Shown here: positions 49,180 through 57,742 of the stretch, one piece after another
Numbering within the stretch: the stretch's first letter is position 1
Layout: every line of letters starts with the position of its first letter
NCBI RefSeq assembly: GCF_000165485.1
Contig: NC_014623.1
Location: 5,040,893-5,104,892 of the forward strand
Length of the DNA stretch: 64,000 bases
Origin: Stigmatella aurantiaca DW4/3-1
GTDB taxonomy: Bacteria; Myxococcota; Myxococcia; Myxococcales; Myxococcaceae
Direction: 5' to 3'
Made by a program: the position numbers and the translations under genes
The notes under the pieces: generated by a model
Told to the model about the DNA's origin: nothing
The model's database searches: none
The model's input: only the letters and a program-made list of their open reading frames with translations

Positions 49180-50102
49180 AGCGCACCCTGGGATGGCTCT
49201 TGCTGGGCGTGCTCAGCGGGGGATGTGCGAGCACCCGGTCCGCCGAGGCGCTCGAAGACGAGGGACGCGCCTCTCCGAGCGTTGCCTCGAACGACAGCGC
49301 TGCTCCGCCGGCTTTTGATGCCAAGGCGTTCGCGGCCCAGTTTCCCAACCCCGCCGTCTGTGAGCGGCAGGCGCGCCGGTATCAGTCTGTTTCCCGGGAG
49401 AGCGCCTGGTCGGCGCTGAAGGCCTGTGTGGAGGGGACTCCCTTCACGCAGCTCCAGGCGCTGATTGATCGCGCGTGGGCGCCCGAGTTGCGCACCCGGC
49501 CCGAGGGCGCGGCCCTGCTGGCCAAGGTGGTGGCGCAGCGGGGCGGCAGCGTGGAGGGAGACCTCCGGCTGCTCCACGAGCGCAAGCTGCCCATCTTCTC
49601 GCTCTCCTCCGCCATCGCGCAGCCGGACACCTACAAGGGACGCTACGTCCTCGTCCGGGCGCAGGTCGGGGACATGCGCAGCGACGGCGAGAAGTCCACG
49701 CTGTGGCTTGTCGAGCACGGCCTGGGCTCGGTCTCCCAGGAGAGGCAGGCCGGGACGACCCGTCGGCGGGACAGCGCGTTCACCACCACGGGGGCGCTGG
49801 ATGGGCAGACGACGCTCGGAAGCGGCAACGTCGGTGGCTCCCTGGCGCAGACGGAGCTGAGCCGCGACACGGTCACCATCCCCTCGTATGACAACATCTC
49901 CAACGAGACGGGGCGCGAGGCGCTCGGGCGGCTGGCGAGCCAGGATCCGTTCCTGGAGCCGGGGCGGGACTTCATCATCCTCGCGCGCTTCGATGGGATG
50001 CGCACCACGTCCGGCGCCTCGGACGAGGAGGACGAGGGCCCGCGCATCCCCGTGCTGAGCATCGTCAGCTACTACATGCCGCACCCACTCGTCGTTTACT
50101 GA
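49176..50102 (+). CDS. Lipoprotein of unknown function
   Basis: A 308-residue protein with lipobox LSGGC at residue 17. It is translationally coupled to the preceding exported protein. The stretch SAIAQPDTYKGRYVLVRAQV followed by a beta-rich part suggests an OB-fold-like segment, but this is weak. The C-terminal region has a very acidic patch (SDEEDEG). No catalytic motif is seen. A hairpin follows the stop. Confidence 0.78.
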   Translation: MKRTLGWLLLGVLSGGCASTRSAEALEDEGRASPSVASNDSAAPPAFDAKAFAAQFPNPAVCERQARRYQSVSRESAWSALKACVEGTPFTQLQALIDRAWAPELRTRPEGAALLAKVVAQRGGSVEGDLRLLHERKLPIFSLSSAIAQPDTYKGRYVLVRAQVGDMRSDGEKSTLWLVEHGLGSVSQERQAGTTRRRDSAFTTTGALDGQTTLGSGNVGGSLAQTELSRDTVTIPSYDNISNETGREALGRLASQDPFLEPGRDFIILARFDGMRTTSGASDEEDEGPRIPVLSIVSYYMPHPLVVY

Positions 50103-50116
50103 CCTGACGCCAGGCG

Positions 50117-50139
50117 AACCGCCTCCCACGGGGGCGGTT
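50117..50139 (+). terminator. Hairpin after the lipoprotein gene
   Basis: AACCGCCTC pairs with GGGGCGGTT (one G-T wobble) around a 5-base loop, 15 bases after the stop at 50102. It is GC-rich and lacks a T run. Confidence 0.5.
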
Positions 50140-50186
50140 GCGCCCTCGGGATGCGGCTGGGGACGGGACGAACGTCCGGGCGACGG

Positions 50187-50381
50187 CTAGGGTTGCGGTT
50201 TGGTGTGCTTGTAGAACAGCACCAAGGTGTAGCAGTGGAATTCGTTGTCGCTCGATTGGCAGACCACGCGATCGACGATCTCCAGGTCTGAGTTGCTCCT
50301 GAGCCAGCGGGTCACGTTTTCGCCGAGTTCCTCGCGCTCCTTGGCCTTGGTCGCAGAGAACACCTTCACGCCCGTGAACAT
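50187..50381 (-). CDS. Small conserved protein, 64 residues
   Basis: Starts MFTGVKVFSATKAKEREEL and contains VTRWLRSNSDLEIVD and QSSDNEFHCYTLVLFYKH: an alpha-beta pattern like small conserved cytoplasmic proteins of unknown function. A strong AAGGAGGGG ribosome site lies 6-8 bases before ATG 50381, which supports it as a real gene. It is alone on its strand. No function is assigned. Confidence 0.75.
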   Translation of the reverse strand: MFTGVKVFSATKAKEREELGENVTRWLRSNSDLEIVDRVVCQSSDNEFHCYTLVLFYKHTKPQP

Positions 50382-50450
50382 CGCCTTCCCCTCCTTGAAA
50401 TCGCACGCCGTGGCGTTCAGTGGTTATCGCACATGCCCTTCCAGGGTGTC

Positions 50451-50476
50451 AAAAACCCGGCGGCCTGAACGCCGGG
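50451..50476 (-). terminator. Intrinsic terminator-like hairpin facing the minus strand
   Basis: CCCGGCG (50456-50462) pairs perfectly with CGCCGGG (50470-50476) around a 7-base loop. On the minus strand the stem is followed by five Ts (50455-50451). It would stop leftward transcription before the small gene at 50381. On the plus strand it is followed only by GGTTT. Confidence 0.5.
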
Positions 50477-50580
50477 GGTTTGCAGGTGGGATACCGTGCC
50501 TAGATTTCTCAGGTCGCACCGGGGGTCTGCGCTCCGGGAAGGGTCCTGGGGAAGGGTGGCGGCGAATGGGGGATGGGCAC

Positions 50581-50856
50581 ATGGACGTCAAGACGAAGAA
50601 GGACCTGGCGGTGGATTTCATCAACGCGATTCGGACCATGGATCCGGCCGCGCTCAACGCTTTGATCGTCAAGGAAGCGGGCGAGGATCTGGCCCAGTTC
50701 TTCCTCAATTACAGCGCCAACCTTATCTCCAAGGATCCCTCGCGGGTGCTGGAGAACACCTCGTCGCTCATGTTGATGGGCTACCTCATCCGGACCTACG
50801 AGGAGAAGAACGGCCAGGCCGCCAAGGGTCTTTTCCAGTCCTACGCGTACGCCTAA
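50581..50856 (+). CDS. Small helical protein of unknown function
   Basis: A 91-residue soluble protein, mostly helical (KDLAVDFINAIRTMDPAALN, YLIRTYEEKNGQAAKGLF). There is no signal peptide, Cys or known motif. GGGGGAT lies before ATG 50581; another in-frame ATG at 50566 would add five residues. It precedes the PHP-domain gene by 64 bases on the same strand and may share its transcript. Confidence 0.65.
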   Translation: MDVKTKKDLAVDFINAIRTMDPAALNALIVKEAGEDLAQFFLNYSANLISKDPSRVLENTSSLMLMGYLIRTYEEKNGQAAKGLFQSYAYA

Positions 50857-50920
50857 GCCTTCCATCCGCAGGGCGGCGAGACTCGACAGGCTCCAGCGGG
50901 CCTGTTAGGGAGCGGCGCCC

Positions 50921-51655
50921 ATGCTGATTGATTTGCACGCACACTCTCACCTGTCCAAAGGCTGCGATTTGGATCCTCGCGCCGTGCTCGAGCGGGCGGC
51001 GCTCTTTGGCCTGGACGGGGTGGCCTTCACCGAGACGAACACCCAGGACGGCTGCGATGAGTTGTTCGACATCGGCGCGAAGTCCAAGCTGAAGGTCTTC
51101 GTGGGGTTGGAGCTCGTCACGGACAAGGGCCAGTACCTGTGCTTCTTCCCGAAGCCGGAACTGGCGCCCGAGCCCGTGCAGATGTGGGGCAGCAACCGGG
51201 AGAAGCCGTGGAGCGCGGCCGAGTGTCTGCCCAAGGTGAAGGCCCTGGGGGCCGTGATCGTCGCGGCGCGGCCCTATGACCGGGATTTTCCCAATCCGCC
51301 CATGGATGGCATCCGCTCGCTCAACCTGCTGAGCGCGGTGGAGGGCTACAACGCCAAGGTGAAGCAGACGGCCAATGACCTGGCCGTGGAGGCCGCCGAG
51401 GCGCTGAAGCTGCCCTGCACGGGCGGGAGCGATGCGCGCGGCTCCCTGGATGAGGTGGGCCGGGGTGCCACCTTCTTCAAGCGGTCCATCGCCACCCAGG
51501 AGCAGCTCGTGGCGGAATTGGTCAAGGGGGAGTTCTGGCCGGTGATGGCCGGAGAGCTGCCCCGGCTGACGCGGCCTGGAGAGGCCCAGGTGGGCGGCCG
51601 AAGCAAGGGGGGCGGAGGCGGTGCCGCCGCCAACCGCCGCCGCCGCCGCCGCTGA
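50921..51655 (+). CDS. PHP-domain metal-dependent phosphoesterase
   Basis: A 244-residue protein of the polymerase-and-histidinol-phosphatase fold. The first metal motif is DLHAHSH at the N-terminus; FTETN, GLELV and GGSDAR supply further ligands. The family hydrolyses phosphoesters such as nucleotides or 3',5'-bisphosphates, or acts on nucleic acids. Oddly, the protein ends in a Gly-rich linker and six consecutive Arg residues, which could bind RNA, DNA or acidic surfaces. TTAGGGAG lies upstream of ATG 50921. Confidence 0.85.
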   Translation: MLIDLHAHSHLSKGCDLDPRAVLERAALFGLDGVAFTETNTQDGCDELFDIGAKSKLKVFVGLELVTDKGQYLCFFPKPELAPEPVQMWGSNREKPWSAAECLPKVKALGAVIVAARPYDRDFPNPPMDGIRSLNLLSAVEGYNAKVKQTANDLAVEAAEALKLPCTGGSDARGSLDEVGRGATFFKRSIATQEQLVAELVKGEFWPVMAGELPRLTRPGEAQVGGRSKGGGGGAAANRRRRRR

Positions 51656-51666
51656 GGGGCTTGTTC

Positions 51667-52089
51667 CTACGCTTTGACCAGCTCGAAGGGCTGGCCCTCG
51701 GGCACGTGCTTCATGGCCACGGAGTTCATGCAGTAGCGGAGCCCCGTGGGCGGGGGGCCATCCGGGAAGACGTGCCCCAGGTGGCCGTCACACCGGCCAC
51801 AGCGCACCTCGGTGCGCACCATGCCGTGTGAGCGATCGTGGTACTCCGTCACCGCGTCCGGCTGGAGGGGCTGGGTGAAGGACGGCCAGCCCGTTCCGGA
51901 CTCGAACTTCACGCCCGCCCGGAAGAGCGGATTGCCGCAGCCAGCGCAGACGTACGTGCCGGGCTCCTTCGTGCCCACGAAGCATCCGGACCAGGGGTAC
52001 TCCGTGCCGTGCTTGCGCAGCACCTCGTACTCCTCGGGCTTCAGACGCTTGCGCCATTCCTCATCGCTCAGGGTCAGCTTGTCCACCAT
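51667..52089 (-). CDS. msrB: Peptide-methionine (R)-S-oxide reductase MsrB
   Basis: A 140-residue repair enzyme that reduces methionine-R-sulfoxide in proteins. Zinc is held by CAGC and CGRC; GTGWPSF and the catalytic Cys in RYCMNSVAM are present. The start ATG 52089 ([13 protein letters not shown]) matches the family N-terminus; longer forms lack homology. It has no signal peptide, so it should be cytoplasmic. It is divergent from a large catalase gene, which suggests shared control by oxidative stress. Confidence 0.96.
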   Translation of the reverse strand: MVDKLTLSDEEWRKRLKPEEYEVLRKHGTEYPWSGCFVGTKEPGTYVCAGCGNPLFRAGVKFESGTGWPSFTQPLQPDAVTEYHDRSHGMVRTEVRCGRCDGHLGHVFPDGPPPTGLRYCMNSVAMKHVPEGQPFELVKA

Positions 52090-52140
52090 GCCTGCCTGCT
52101 CCTCGTTTGCGCCACTGCGTGTGCGTGGAGTCAACCTCCA

Positions 52141-52163
52141 CATTGTCCGTTTGGAAAACAATG
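52141..52163. promoter_or_regulatory. Inverted repeat in the msrB-catalase divergent region
   Basis: CATTGT and ACAATG are separated by 11 bases in the middle of the 216-base gap. It is a candidate operator for a shared oxidative-stress regulator. It matches no named box closely. Confidence 0.35.
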
Positions 52164-52294
52164 AATGTTCGGGTGGCGGACGGTTCGCAGCGGATTTCGT
52201 GGGGGGCGTTCGCCAGCATTCAGATGAGGGGACTTCCGGGCCCCGTTGTTCGGGCGCCGCCCTTGCGCCTCACTAGCTTGCGGCACCCCAAACC

Positions 52295-52301
52295 AAGGGA
52301 G
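52295..52301 (+). promoter_or_regulatory. Ribosome binding site of the catalase gene
   Basis: AAGGGAG lies 4 bases before TTG 52306 and sets this rare start. An in-frame ATG at 52246 lacks such a site, and the 20 residues it would add have no catalase character. Confidence 0.65.
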
Positions 52302-52305
52302 CCCC

Positions 52306-54405
52306 TTGAGCAAGACTGAGACGAAGACGGTGTCGATTGACGAGCGGAGCAAGGACCAGGACCTGGCGAGGAACCGGTCGGACGCCACAGGCCAGTACTT
52401 GACGACGGATCAAGGCATCCGTGTCGAGCACACCGATGATTCCCTCCGGGCTGGGACACGGGGGCCTACGCTCCTGGAGGATTTCCACTTCCGCGAGAAG
52501 ATGATGCGCTTCGACCATGAGCGCATCCCGGAGCGCGTGGTCCATGCCCGGGGCGCCGCCGCCCATGGCTACTTCCAGGTGTATGCGTCTCAGGCCAAGT
52601 ACACGAAGGCCGCGTTCCTCCAGGACCCCTCGCAGAAGACGCCGGTGTTCGTGCGCTTCTCCACGGTCGCCGGTTCACGGGGCTCGGCGGACACGGCGCG
52701 CGACGTGCGGGGCTTCGCGGTCAAGTTCTACACGCAGGAGGGCAACTTCGATCTCGTCGGCAACAACATCCCCGTCTTCTTCATCCAGGACGGCATCAAG
52801 TTCCCGGATGTCATTCACGCCGTGAAGCCCGAGCCGCACCACGAAATGCCCCAGGCGGCTTCGGCCCATGACTCCTTCTGGGACTTCGTCTCGCTCGTGC
52901 CCGAGACGGCACACATGATCATGTGGGTCATGTCCGATCGGGCCATTCCGCGCAGCTACCGCATGATGGAGGGCTTCGGGGTTCACACCTTCCGCTTCGT
53001 GAACGACCAGGGGGTGTCGCGCTTCGTCAAGTTCCACTGGAAGCCCCTGCTGGGGGTCCACTCGCTCGTCTGGGACGAGTCCCAGAAGCTGGCCGGCAAG
53101 GATCCGGACTACCACCGGCGGGATTTGTGGGAGGCCATCGAGCAGGGAGACTTCCCCGAGTACGAGCTGGGCGTGCAGATCATCGAGGAAGCGGACGCGG
53201 CCAAGCTCGGCGTCGAGTTGCTGGATGCGACGAAGCTCGTCCCGGAGGAGCTGGTGCCCGTTCAACGCATCGGCAAGCTCACGCTCAACCGCAACCCCAC
53301 GAACTACTTCTCCGAGACCGAGCAGGTCGCCTACTGCACGGCGAACATCGTGCCGGGCATCGACTTCACCGATGACCCGCTGATGCAGGCGCGCCTCTTC
53401 TCGTACCTGGACACGCAAATCACCCGGTTGGGGGGGCCGAACTTCGCGGAGATTCCCATCAACCGCCCGGTGGCCCCCGTGCACAACCACCAGCAGGATG
53501 GGTTCCACCGGCAGACGATCAACACCAGCCGCGCCAACTACCACCCGAACTCCCTGGGCGGTGGTTGCCCGATGCTCGCCTCCACCCGCCAGGGGGGCTT
53601 CGCCCACTTCCCGGAGAAGCTCGCCGGGGAGAAGACACGCGTGCGCAGCCAGAGCTTCGCGGACCACTTCAGCCAGGCGGCAATGTTCTTCCGCAGCCTC
53701 TCGGCCCCCGAACAGCAGCACGTCATCGACGCGCTCCGCTTCGAGCTCGGCAAGGTGGAGGTGAAGGAGATCCGCAAGCGCGTCGTCGACGAGATCCTCG
53801 CGAAGATCGATGGGACGCTCGCCGCGCAGGTCGCCCAGGGGGTGGGTGTCCCAGCGCCGAAGGCGGTGGCTCCGCCGAAGTCCGTGGCCGATTCGTCTCC
53901 CGCGCTGAGCATGGAGAACACGAAGAAGGACTCGATCAAGACCCGGCGCATCGCGGCGCTCGTGGCCGATGGGGTCGATGCCACGGCGCTTCAGGCGCTC
54001 CGAGCGGAGCTGAAGCGCCAAGGCGCGCAGCTGAAGATCATCGCCAAGCACCTGGGCACGGTCACGGCCGCGGGAGGACAGCCCGTGGAGGTCGACAAGA
54101 GCGCCGTGACGACCGCGTCCATCGAGTACGACGCGGTCTTCGTCCCTGGGGGCGCCGTGAGCGTGGAGACGCTGAAGCGGGATGGGGATGCGCGGCACTT
54201 CATCCTGGAGGCGTACCGCCACTACAAGGCCATCGGTGTGTCGAAGGAGGGTGTCGATCTGCTGAAGTCCTGCGGTATCGACGCCGCCGCACCGGGCATC
54301 GCCACGGACACGGGGGGGGCCGATGCCTTCGCCACCGCGTTCGTCGACGCCATCAAGAAGCACCGTCACTGGGACCGCAAGGACACGGAGAGCACCCCGG
54401 CCTGA
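52306..54405 (+). CDS. katE: Large-subunit (clade 2) haem catalase KatE
   Basis: A 699-residue catalase that breaks down hydrogen peroxide. The catalytic His is in [13 protein letters not shown], the Asn in [11 protein letters not shown] and the haem-ligand Tyr in [26 protein letters not shown] is typical of this clade. The C-terminal 150 residues (from [13 protein letters not shown]) form the DJ-1/PfpI-like domain found only in large-subunit catalases, with the nucleophile elbow absent. The start is TTG, set by AAGGGAG. It is divergent from msrB. A hairpin follows. Confidence 0.96.
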   Translation: MSKTETKTVSIDERSKDQDLARNRSDATGQYLTTDQGIRVEHTDDSLRAGTRGPTLLEDFHFREKMMRFDHERIPERVVHARGAAAHGYFQVYASQAKYTKAAFLQDPSQKTPVFVRFSTVAGSRGSADTARDVRGFAVKFYTQEGNFDLVGNNIPVFFIQDGIKFPDVIHAVKPEPHHEMPQAASAHDSFWDFVSLVPETAHMIMWVMSDRAIPRSYRMMEGFGVHTFRFVNDQGVSRFVKFHWKPLLGVHSLVWDESQKLAGKDPDYHRRDLWEAIEQGDFPEYELGVQIIEEADAAKLGVELLDATKLVPEELVPVQRIGKLTLNRNPTNYFSETEQVAYCTANIVPGIDFTDDPLMQARLFSYLDTQITRLGGPNFAEIPINRPVAPVHNHQQDGFHRQTINTSRANYHPNSLGGGCPMLASTRQGGFAHFPEKLAGEKTRVRSQSFADHFSQAAMFFRSLSAPEQQHVIDALRFELGKVEVKEIRKRVVDEILAKIDGTLAAQVAQGVGVPAPKAVAPPKSVADSSPALSMENTKKDSIKTRRIAALVADGVDATALQALRAELKRQGAQLKIIAKHLGTVTAAGGQPVEVDKSAVTTASIEYDAVFVPGGAVSVETLKRDGDARHFILEAYRHYKAIGVSKEGVDLLKSCGIDAAAPGIATDTGGADAFATAFVDAIKKHRHWDRKDTESTPA

Positions 54406-54419
54406 GTCCGCGGCCGGGA

Positions 54420-54452
54420 GGCCCCCGTCCGGTTTACGGGCTGGCGGGGGCC
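54420..54452. terminator. Hairpin between catalase and the convergent lipoprotein gene
   Basis: GGCCCCCG (54420-54427) pairs with CGGGGGCC (54445-54452); the loop holds a nested CCG/CGG pair. It overlaps the 3' end of the minus-strand gene and may stop transcription from both sides. Confidence 0.55.
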
Positions 54453-55168
54453 GCGGCGGGGCTCTCCTCCACGCGGGTCAGGCGCCCATCCGTGAAGTAG
54501 GCGCGGCGCCGGGCCCCCGGATAGGTCCAGGTCTCCTGGCGGGAAGTGCCCTCCAGCGCGCGCAGGATCTTCTCCGGATAGCCCCAGGCCATCTCCAGGG
54601 CCTCGGCGGGCATGCCCGTCACGGCCTTCTTCTGGCGGATGGCTTCTTGAACCTCGGCACTGAAGTCCGCGAGGCGCGGCTGAAGGGGCTGGAGGGACAG
54701 GAAGCGATCCACCTCCGCGAGAAAATCCTCCCGTGTCTTGTGGTGGGGGGGCAGGAGGAGCACGAGGGGAGGGCCCGCGGGGGCGCCCTCGACTTCCACA
54801 TAGGCCCAGGGCCAGGTGCGCGGCGTGTAGAGGACGCGCTCGGCCACCACCCAGGACGTGGGGAACTCCACCTTGAGGATCTTGGCGCGGGCCCCGGCGG
54901 GGAGCGTGGCCTGGATGGGGCCTGGGGTGACGGGCCTGCCCCGGAGGTCATCCAGGACCAGCACCTCTTCCGGTGGGTAGGGGGTGAGCAGCCGTTTGGA
55001 GGCGTCCCCGAAGAAGGGGGTGACGTACATGGACAGACGCAGGAAGCGCTGTGGCTCCGGGCGCGTGAGCGTCTCCTCCAACGTGGCCCGGTCTTCCGGT
55101 GCGAGCAGTGTGTGGGAGCTGCAACCTCCTCCCAACAGGACGAGCAGAACGGCGAGCCATCTCTTCAC
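54434..55168 (-). CDS. Lipoprotein of unknown function
   Basis: A 244-residue protein with lipobox LGGGC. The mature part carries FPTSWVVAERVLYTPRTW and a later YPEKILRALEGTSRQETW stretch that recalls small beta-domain envelope lipoproteins checked for assembly roles, though no family is certain. It ends in an Ala/Pro-rich tail. It is likely membrane-anchored on the periplasmic side and is transcribed alone. Confidence 0.75.
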   Translation of the reverse strand: MKRWLAVLLVLLGGGCSSHTLLAPEDRATLEETLTRPEPQRFLRLSMYVTPFFGDASKRLLTPYPPEEVLVLDDLRGRPVTPGPIQATLPAGARAKILKVEFPTSWVVAERVLYTPRTWPWAYVEVEGAPAGPPLVLLLPPHHKTREDFLAEVDRFLSLQPLQPRLADFSAEVQEAIRQKKAVTGMPAEALEMAWGYPEKILRALEGTSRQETWTYPGARRRAYFTDGRLTRVEESPAAAPASP

Positions 55169-55208
55169 GGGGCCTCCCGGGCGTGAACGGTGAGACCCCC
55201 TGCTTAGC

Positions 55209-55403
55209 TCAGCGGGTGGCCTGCGTCAGCGCTTCGGTGGCGCGACCCAGGGCCTGGCACCCCCGCTGGGAGGGGCACACGGGACCCCGGCCGTCGGGAT
55301 CAGGGACGAGGAGGAAACGTCCCAGGCCGCGCGCATCCGTCAGCTCGGGATGACCGCACAGGACACAACGGCGGGGAGGCCGCTTGGAAGGAGGAAAGGG
55401 CAC
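55209..55403 (-). CDS. Small putative zinc-binding protein
   Basis: A 64-residue reading frame with CVLCGH near the N-terminus and CPSQRGC in the middle, a four-Cys pattern suited to one zinc. It begins with GTG 55403 and lacks a clear ribosome site, so it may not be translated, or may start elsewhere. It lies between a lipoprotein gene and an FmdB gene on the same strand. Confidence 0.45.
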   Translation of the reverse strand: MPFPPSKRPPRRCVLCGHPELTDARGLGRFLLVPDPDGRGPVCPSQRGCQALGRATEALTQATR

Positions 55404-55451
55404 GGGCGGCAGTGTGCGCCGCTCCTGGGGCCCTCGCCAGTTTCCGGTCCG

Positions 55452-55799
55452 CTAGCTCTTGGTGCTCGAGGCCGGCGCAGACGGTGCCGGAGCCGGGCTG
55501 CTGGAGGTGCTCGCCGAGGAGGACGCGGTGCTGCTGCTGGAGGTGCTCCCTCCCGAGCTGGAACTGGCGCTAGAGCCAGAGCTTGAGCTGGAACTGGAGG
55601 AGCCGTCCTTCTTGGTGGAGCTGTAGAGATCCGAGTACCAACCGCCTCCCTTGAGCACGAAGCTCGAGCGGCTGACGACCTTGGTCAGGGTGTTCTCGGC
55701 ATGGCACTCGGTGCAGGCGGGGGGGGGCGGATCACTGATCTTCTGGAGCACGTCGATGATCTTCCCACAGCTCTGACAGGCGTATTCGTAGATGGGCAT
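55452..55799 (-). CDS. FmdB-family zinc-ribbon protein with Ser-rich tail
   Basis: A 115-residue protein. The first 45 residues are the FmdB zinc ribbon (MPIYEYACQSCGKI, then CTECHAE). After a short FVLKGGGWYSDLYSS segment typical of the family, the last 50 residues are almost only Ser, Ala, Gly, Thr and Pro. The role of FmdB proteins is unsettled (regulators in some methylotrophs). It starts 12 bases after the stop of the next gene upstream, so the two are probably co-transcribed. Confidence 0.88.
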   Translation of the reverse strand: MPIYEYACQSCGKIIDVLQKISDPPPPACTECHAENTLTKVVSRSSFVLKGGGWYSDLYSSTKKDGSSSSSSSSGSSASSSSGGSTSSSSTASSSASTSSSPAPAPSAPASSTKS

Positions 55800-55811
55800 G
55801 GTGGTGTCTCG

Positions 55812-57032
55812 TCAGGGCGAAGAGTGATTCGAGTGGGCCTGGAGTTGCTTGCGCAACCCTTCGGACAGGCCCAGGCGTTCAAGGGCACGCAAGACGAGCT
55901 CCTGGGGAGCCCCGTGCTTGCGCGCGATGGCCAGGCAGAGCCCGGGCAAATCCACCGCGTCCGGCACTTCGCTCCTGGCGAGCTCTTCCAGCTCTTTGCG
56001 GAGCGTGTCCGTGAAGCGTTTCTTGATTCCCAGATCGGCCAGGTACTTGTCGCGGCCGAGCAGATCCAGACGCTGGGTGAGGTGCCGCGTCCCGAGCGCC
56101 TCGCGCTGGAACCGCTCACGCACCCCCTCCACCTCCGCCTGAAGCTGGAGCGAGGAGACGAGGCGCTGCAACTCGGAGGGGCTGAGCCCCAAGGACCAGG
56201 CCACCCGGCCCGCGGCGCCCCGCTGCTCGGTGTAGGCGGCGAGGATGCCCTGCCGCTCGCGGGCGGTGAGCGGGTCCATCAGATCGTGGCGATGCAGCGC
56301 GCCTTCCAAGTCCGGCAGCCCCAGCTCGCCCTTCGGGCCGTTGTATTGCTCGGACAGCGACTTGAGCAGGGCGAAGCGGTGCTCGTTCTGCGCGAGCGCC
56401 GACTCGAGGATCCCCTTGCCCTCCATGTGCAGCAACGTCTGGTAGCTGCCCTTGGGCGCGGCGACCTGCGTGAAGCGGCCCCGGGGTTTGGGCAAGGCCC
56501 TCTTGAAGGAGACGGGCTCCTCGGCCTCGAAGGGCTCGGGTTCGGGAAGGGGCTCGCGCTTGCGCGGCGCGATGCGCTCCTGGATCGATTCGGCGGACGG
56601 ACGGGCTGCCTTGCCCGCCTTCGCCGTGCCGCCCGCGAGGGACGTCTCGGGCGGGGCGGGGGGCGCCGCAGGAGAGGGGGCGAAGGAGAGCCCCGTGGGA
56701 GCGGGGGCAGGGGGCGTCTTCTCCTCCCGGACCCGTGCCAGTTCCCGGACCACCTCGTAATACCCACATCCTTGGCGCTGGGAGGCGAGCTCCGGGGAGG
56801 TTCCCCGCAGGATGTCCACCACCGCGAAGGGCCCTAGCGGCGAGCGCTCGGGCTCTGTGTCGGTCAGCGAGCGGACGCGAAAATCCTCCTCGTCGGCCAG
56901 CAGGGCCAGGGCCTCACGAACCTCCGTGGGGGTTGCGGCCGCCTTGGCTCGCCGACAGAAATCGGAGACGGCAACCGCCACCGGGGTTGGGACGTCGTCA
57001 GGCTGCCGTCTTCTGTGCCACAAGCTGGTCAT
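55812..57032 (-). CDS. Large protein with a Fis-type HTH, function unknown
   Basis: A 406-residue cytoplasmic protein. The N-terminal 100 residues are acidic and helical, residues 105-185 are Pro/Ala-rich linker, and the rest is helical. Near residue 275, AAYTEQRGAAGRVAWSLGLS followed by PSELQRLV reads as a Fis/NtrC C-terminal HTH. No sigma-54 activation domain is present. It may be a myxobacterial DNA-binding regulator. It leads the fmdB transcript and diverges from the fur-like gene. Confidence 0.7.
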   Translation of the reverse strand: MTSLWHRRRQPDDVPTPVAVAVSDFCRRAKAAATPTEVREALALLADEEDFRVRSLTDTEPERSPLGPFAVVDILRGTSPELASQRQGCGYYEVVRELARVREEKTPPAPAPTGLSFAPSPAAPPAPPETSLAGGTAKAGKAARPSAESIQERIAPRKREPLPEPEPFEAEEPVSFKRALPKPRGRFTQVAAPKGSYQTLLHMEGKGILESALAQNEHRFALLKSLSEQYNGPKGELGLPDLEGALHRHDLMDPLTARERQGILAAYTEQRGAAGRVAWSLGLSPSELQRLVSSLQLQAEVEGVRERFQREALGTRHLTQRLDLLGRDKYLADLGIKKRFTDTLRKELEELARSEVPDAVDLPGLCLAIARKHGAPQELVLRALERLGLSEGLRKQLQAHSNHSSP

Positions 57033-57217
57033 GGGGGAAAGCCACGGAAAAATGCTCGTTTACGAAGGCGGTTGCCTCTATCTTTCGCACTGGATGGGTG
57101 TCAATGAGCCCGTCGAACTTCAATGTAAACAGCCTGCAAGCAACGCAAGCGGGTGGACATGATTCAGCGGTTGAAGGCTTGCCCTCCAAGTCAACTTCCG
57201 TCAAAGCGGGTGAAGCG

Positions 57218-57742
57218 ATGGGGCTCAGGAGTCGCCAGGAAATGGAAGAAGTCCGGTTGGTGGGAGGTGCGCTGCCCGTGAACGAGCAGGAGAAGAAGGA
57301 AGAAGTCCTCAACCGTTACATGGAGCAGCATGGCCTGAAGAGCACGCGCCAGCGCAGCCTCATCATCGACACGTTCTTCGCCATTGGGGGCCACCTGTCG
57401 GTCGAAGAGCTGTGGAGCAAGGTGCGGGAGCAGGACGCCAAGGTGTCGGTGGCCACCGTGTACCGGACGATGAAGCTGCTCAACGATTGTGGGCTGGCGC
57501 ATGCCCGCAACTTTGGCGACGGGCAGACCCGCTATGAGGCGGCGGCGGGCCGCGAGCACCACGATCACCTCATCTGTACCCGCTGCGGCCGCATCGTGGA
57601 GTTCGAGAACGACCGCATCGAGGCCATGCAGGAGGCCGTGGCGCGCAAGCACGGCTTCACGGTGACGTCCCACAAGATGGAGCTGTACGGCCTGTGCCGC
57701 GACTGTCAGCGCCAGCCGCCCGTGCCCAAGACCGAGGCATGA
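57218..57742 (+). CDS. Fur-family metal-dependent regulator
   Basis: A 174-residue repressor. The N-terminal winged helix contains GLKSTRQRSLIIDTFF and VSVATVYRTMKLLNDCGLA. The metal and dimer domain has HHDHLICTRCG and a final CRDC, so a structural zinc site is likely. Start ATG 57218 is preferred; ATG 57242 would remove eight residues. Branch (Fur, Zur or PerR) cannot be fixed by eye. Its stop overlaps the TlpA-like gene (ATGA), so both come from one message. Confidence 0.92.
   Translation: MGLRSRQEMEEVRLVGGALPVNEQEKKEEVLNRYMEQHGLKSTRQRSLIIDTFFAIGGHLSVEELWSKVREQDAKVSVATVYRTMKLLNDCGLAHARNFGDGQTRYEAAAGREHHDHLICTRCGRIVEFENDRIEAMQEAVARKHGFTVTSHKMELYGLCRDCQRQPPVPKTEA

Noticed and set aside
53900-54405. 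A separate PfpI/DJ-1 protease gene after catalase
   Set aside because: The frame is continuous with catalase, and large-subunit catalases normally carry this C-terminal domain.
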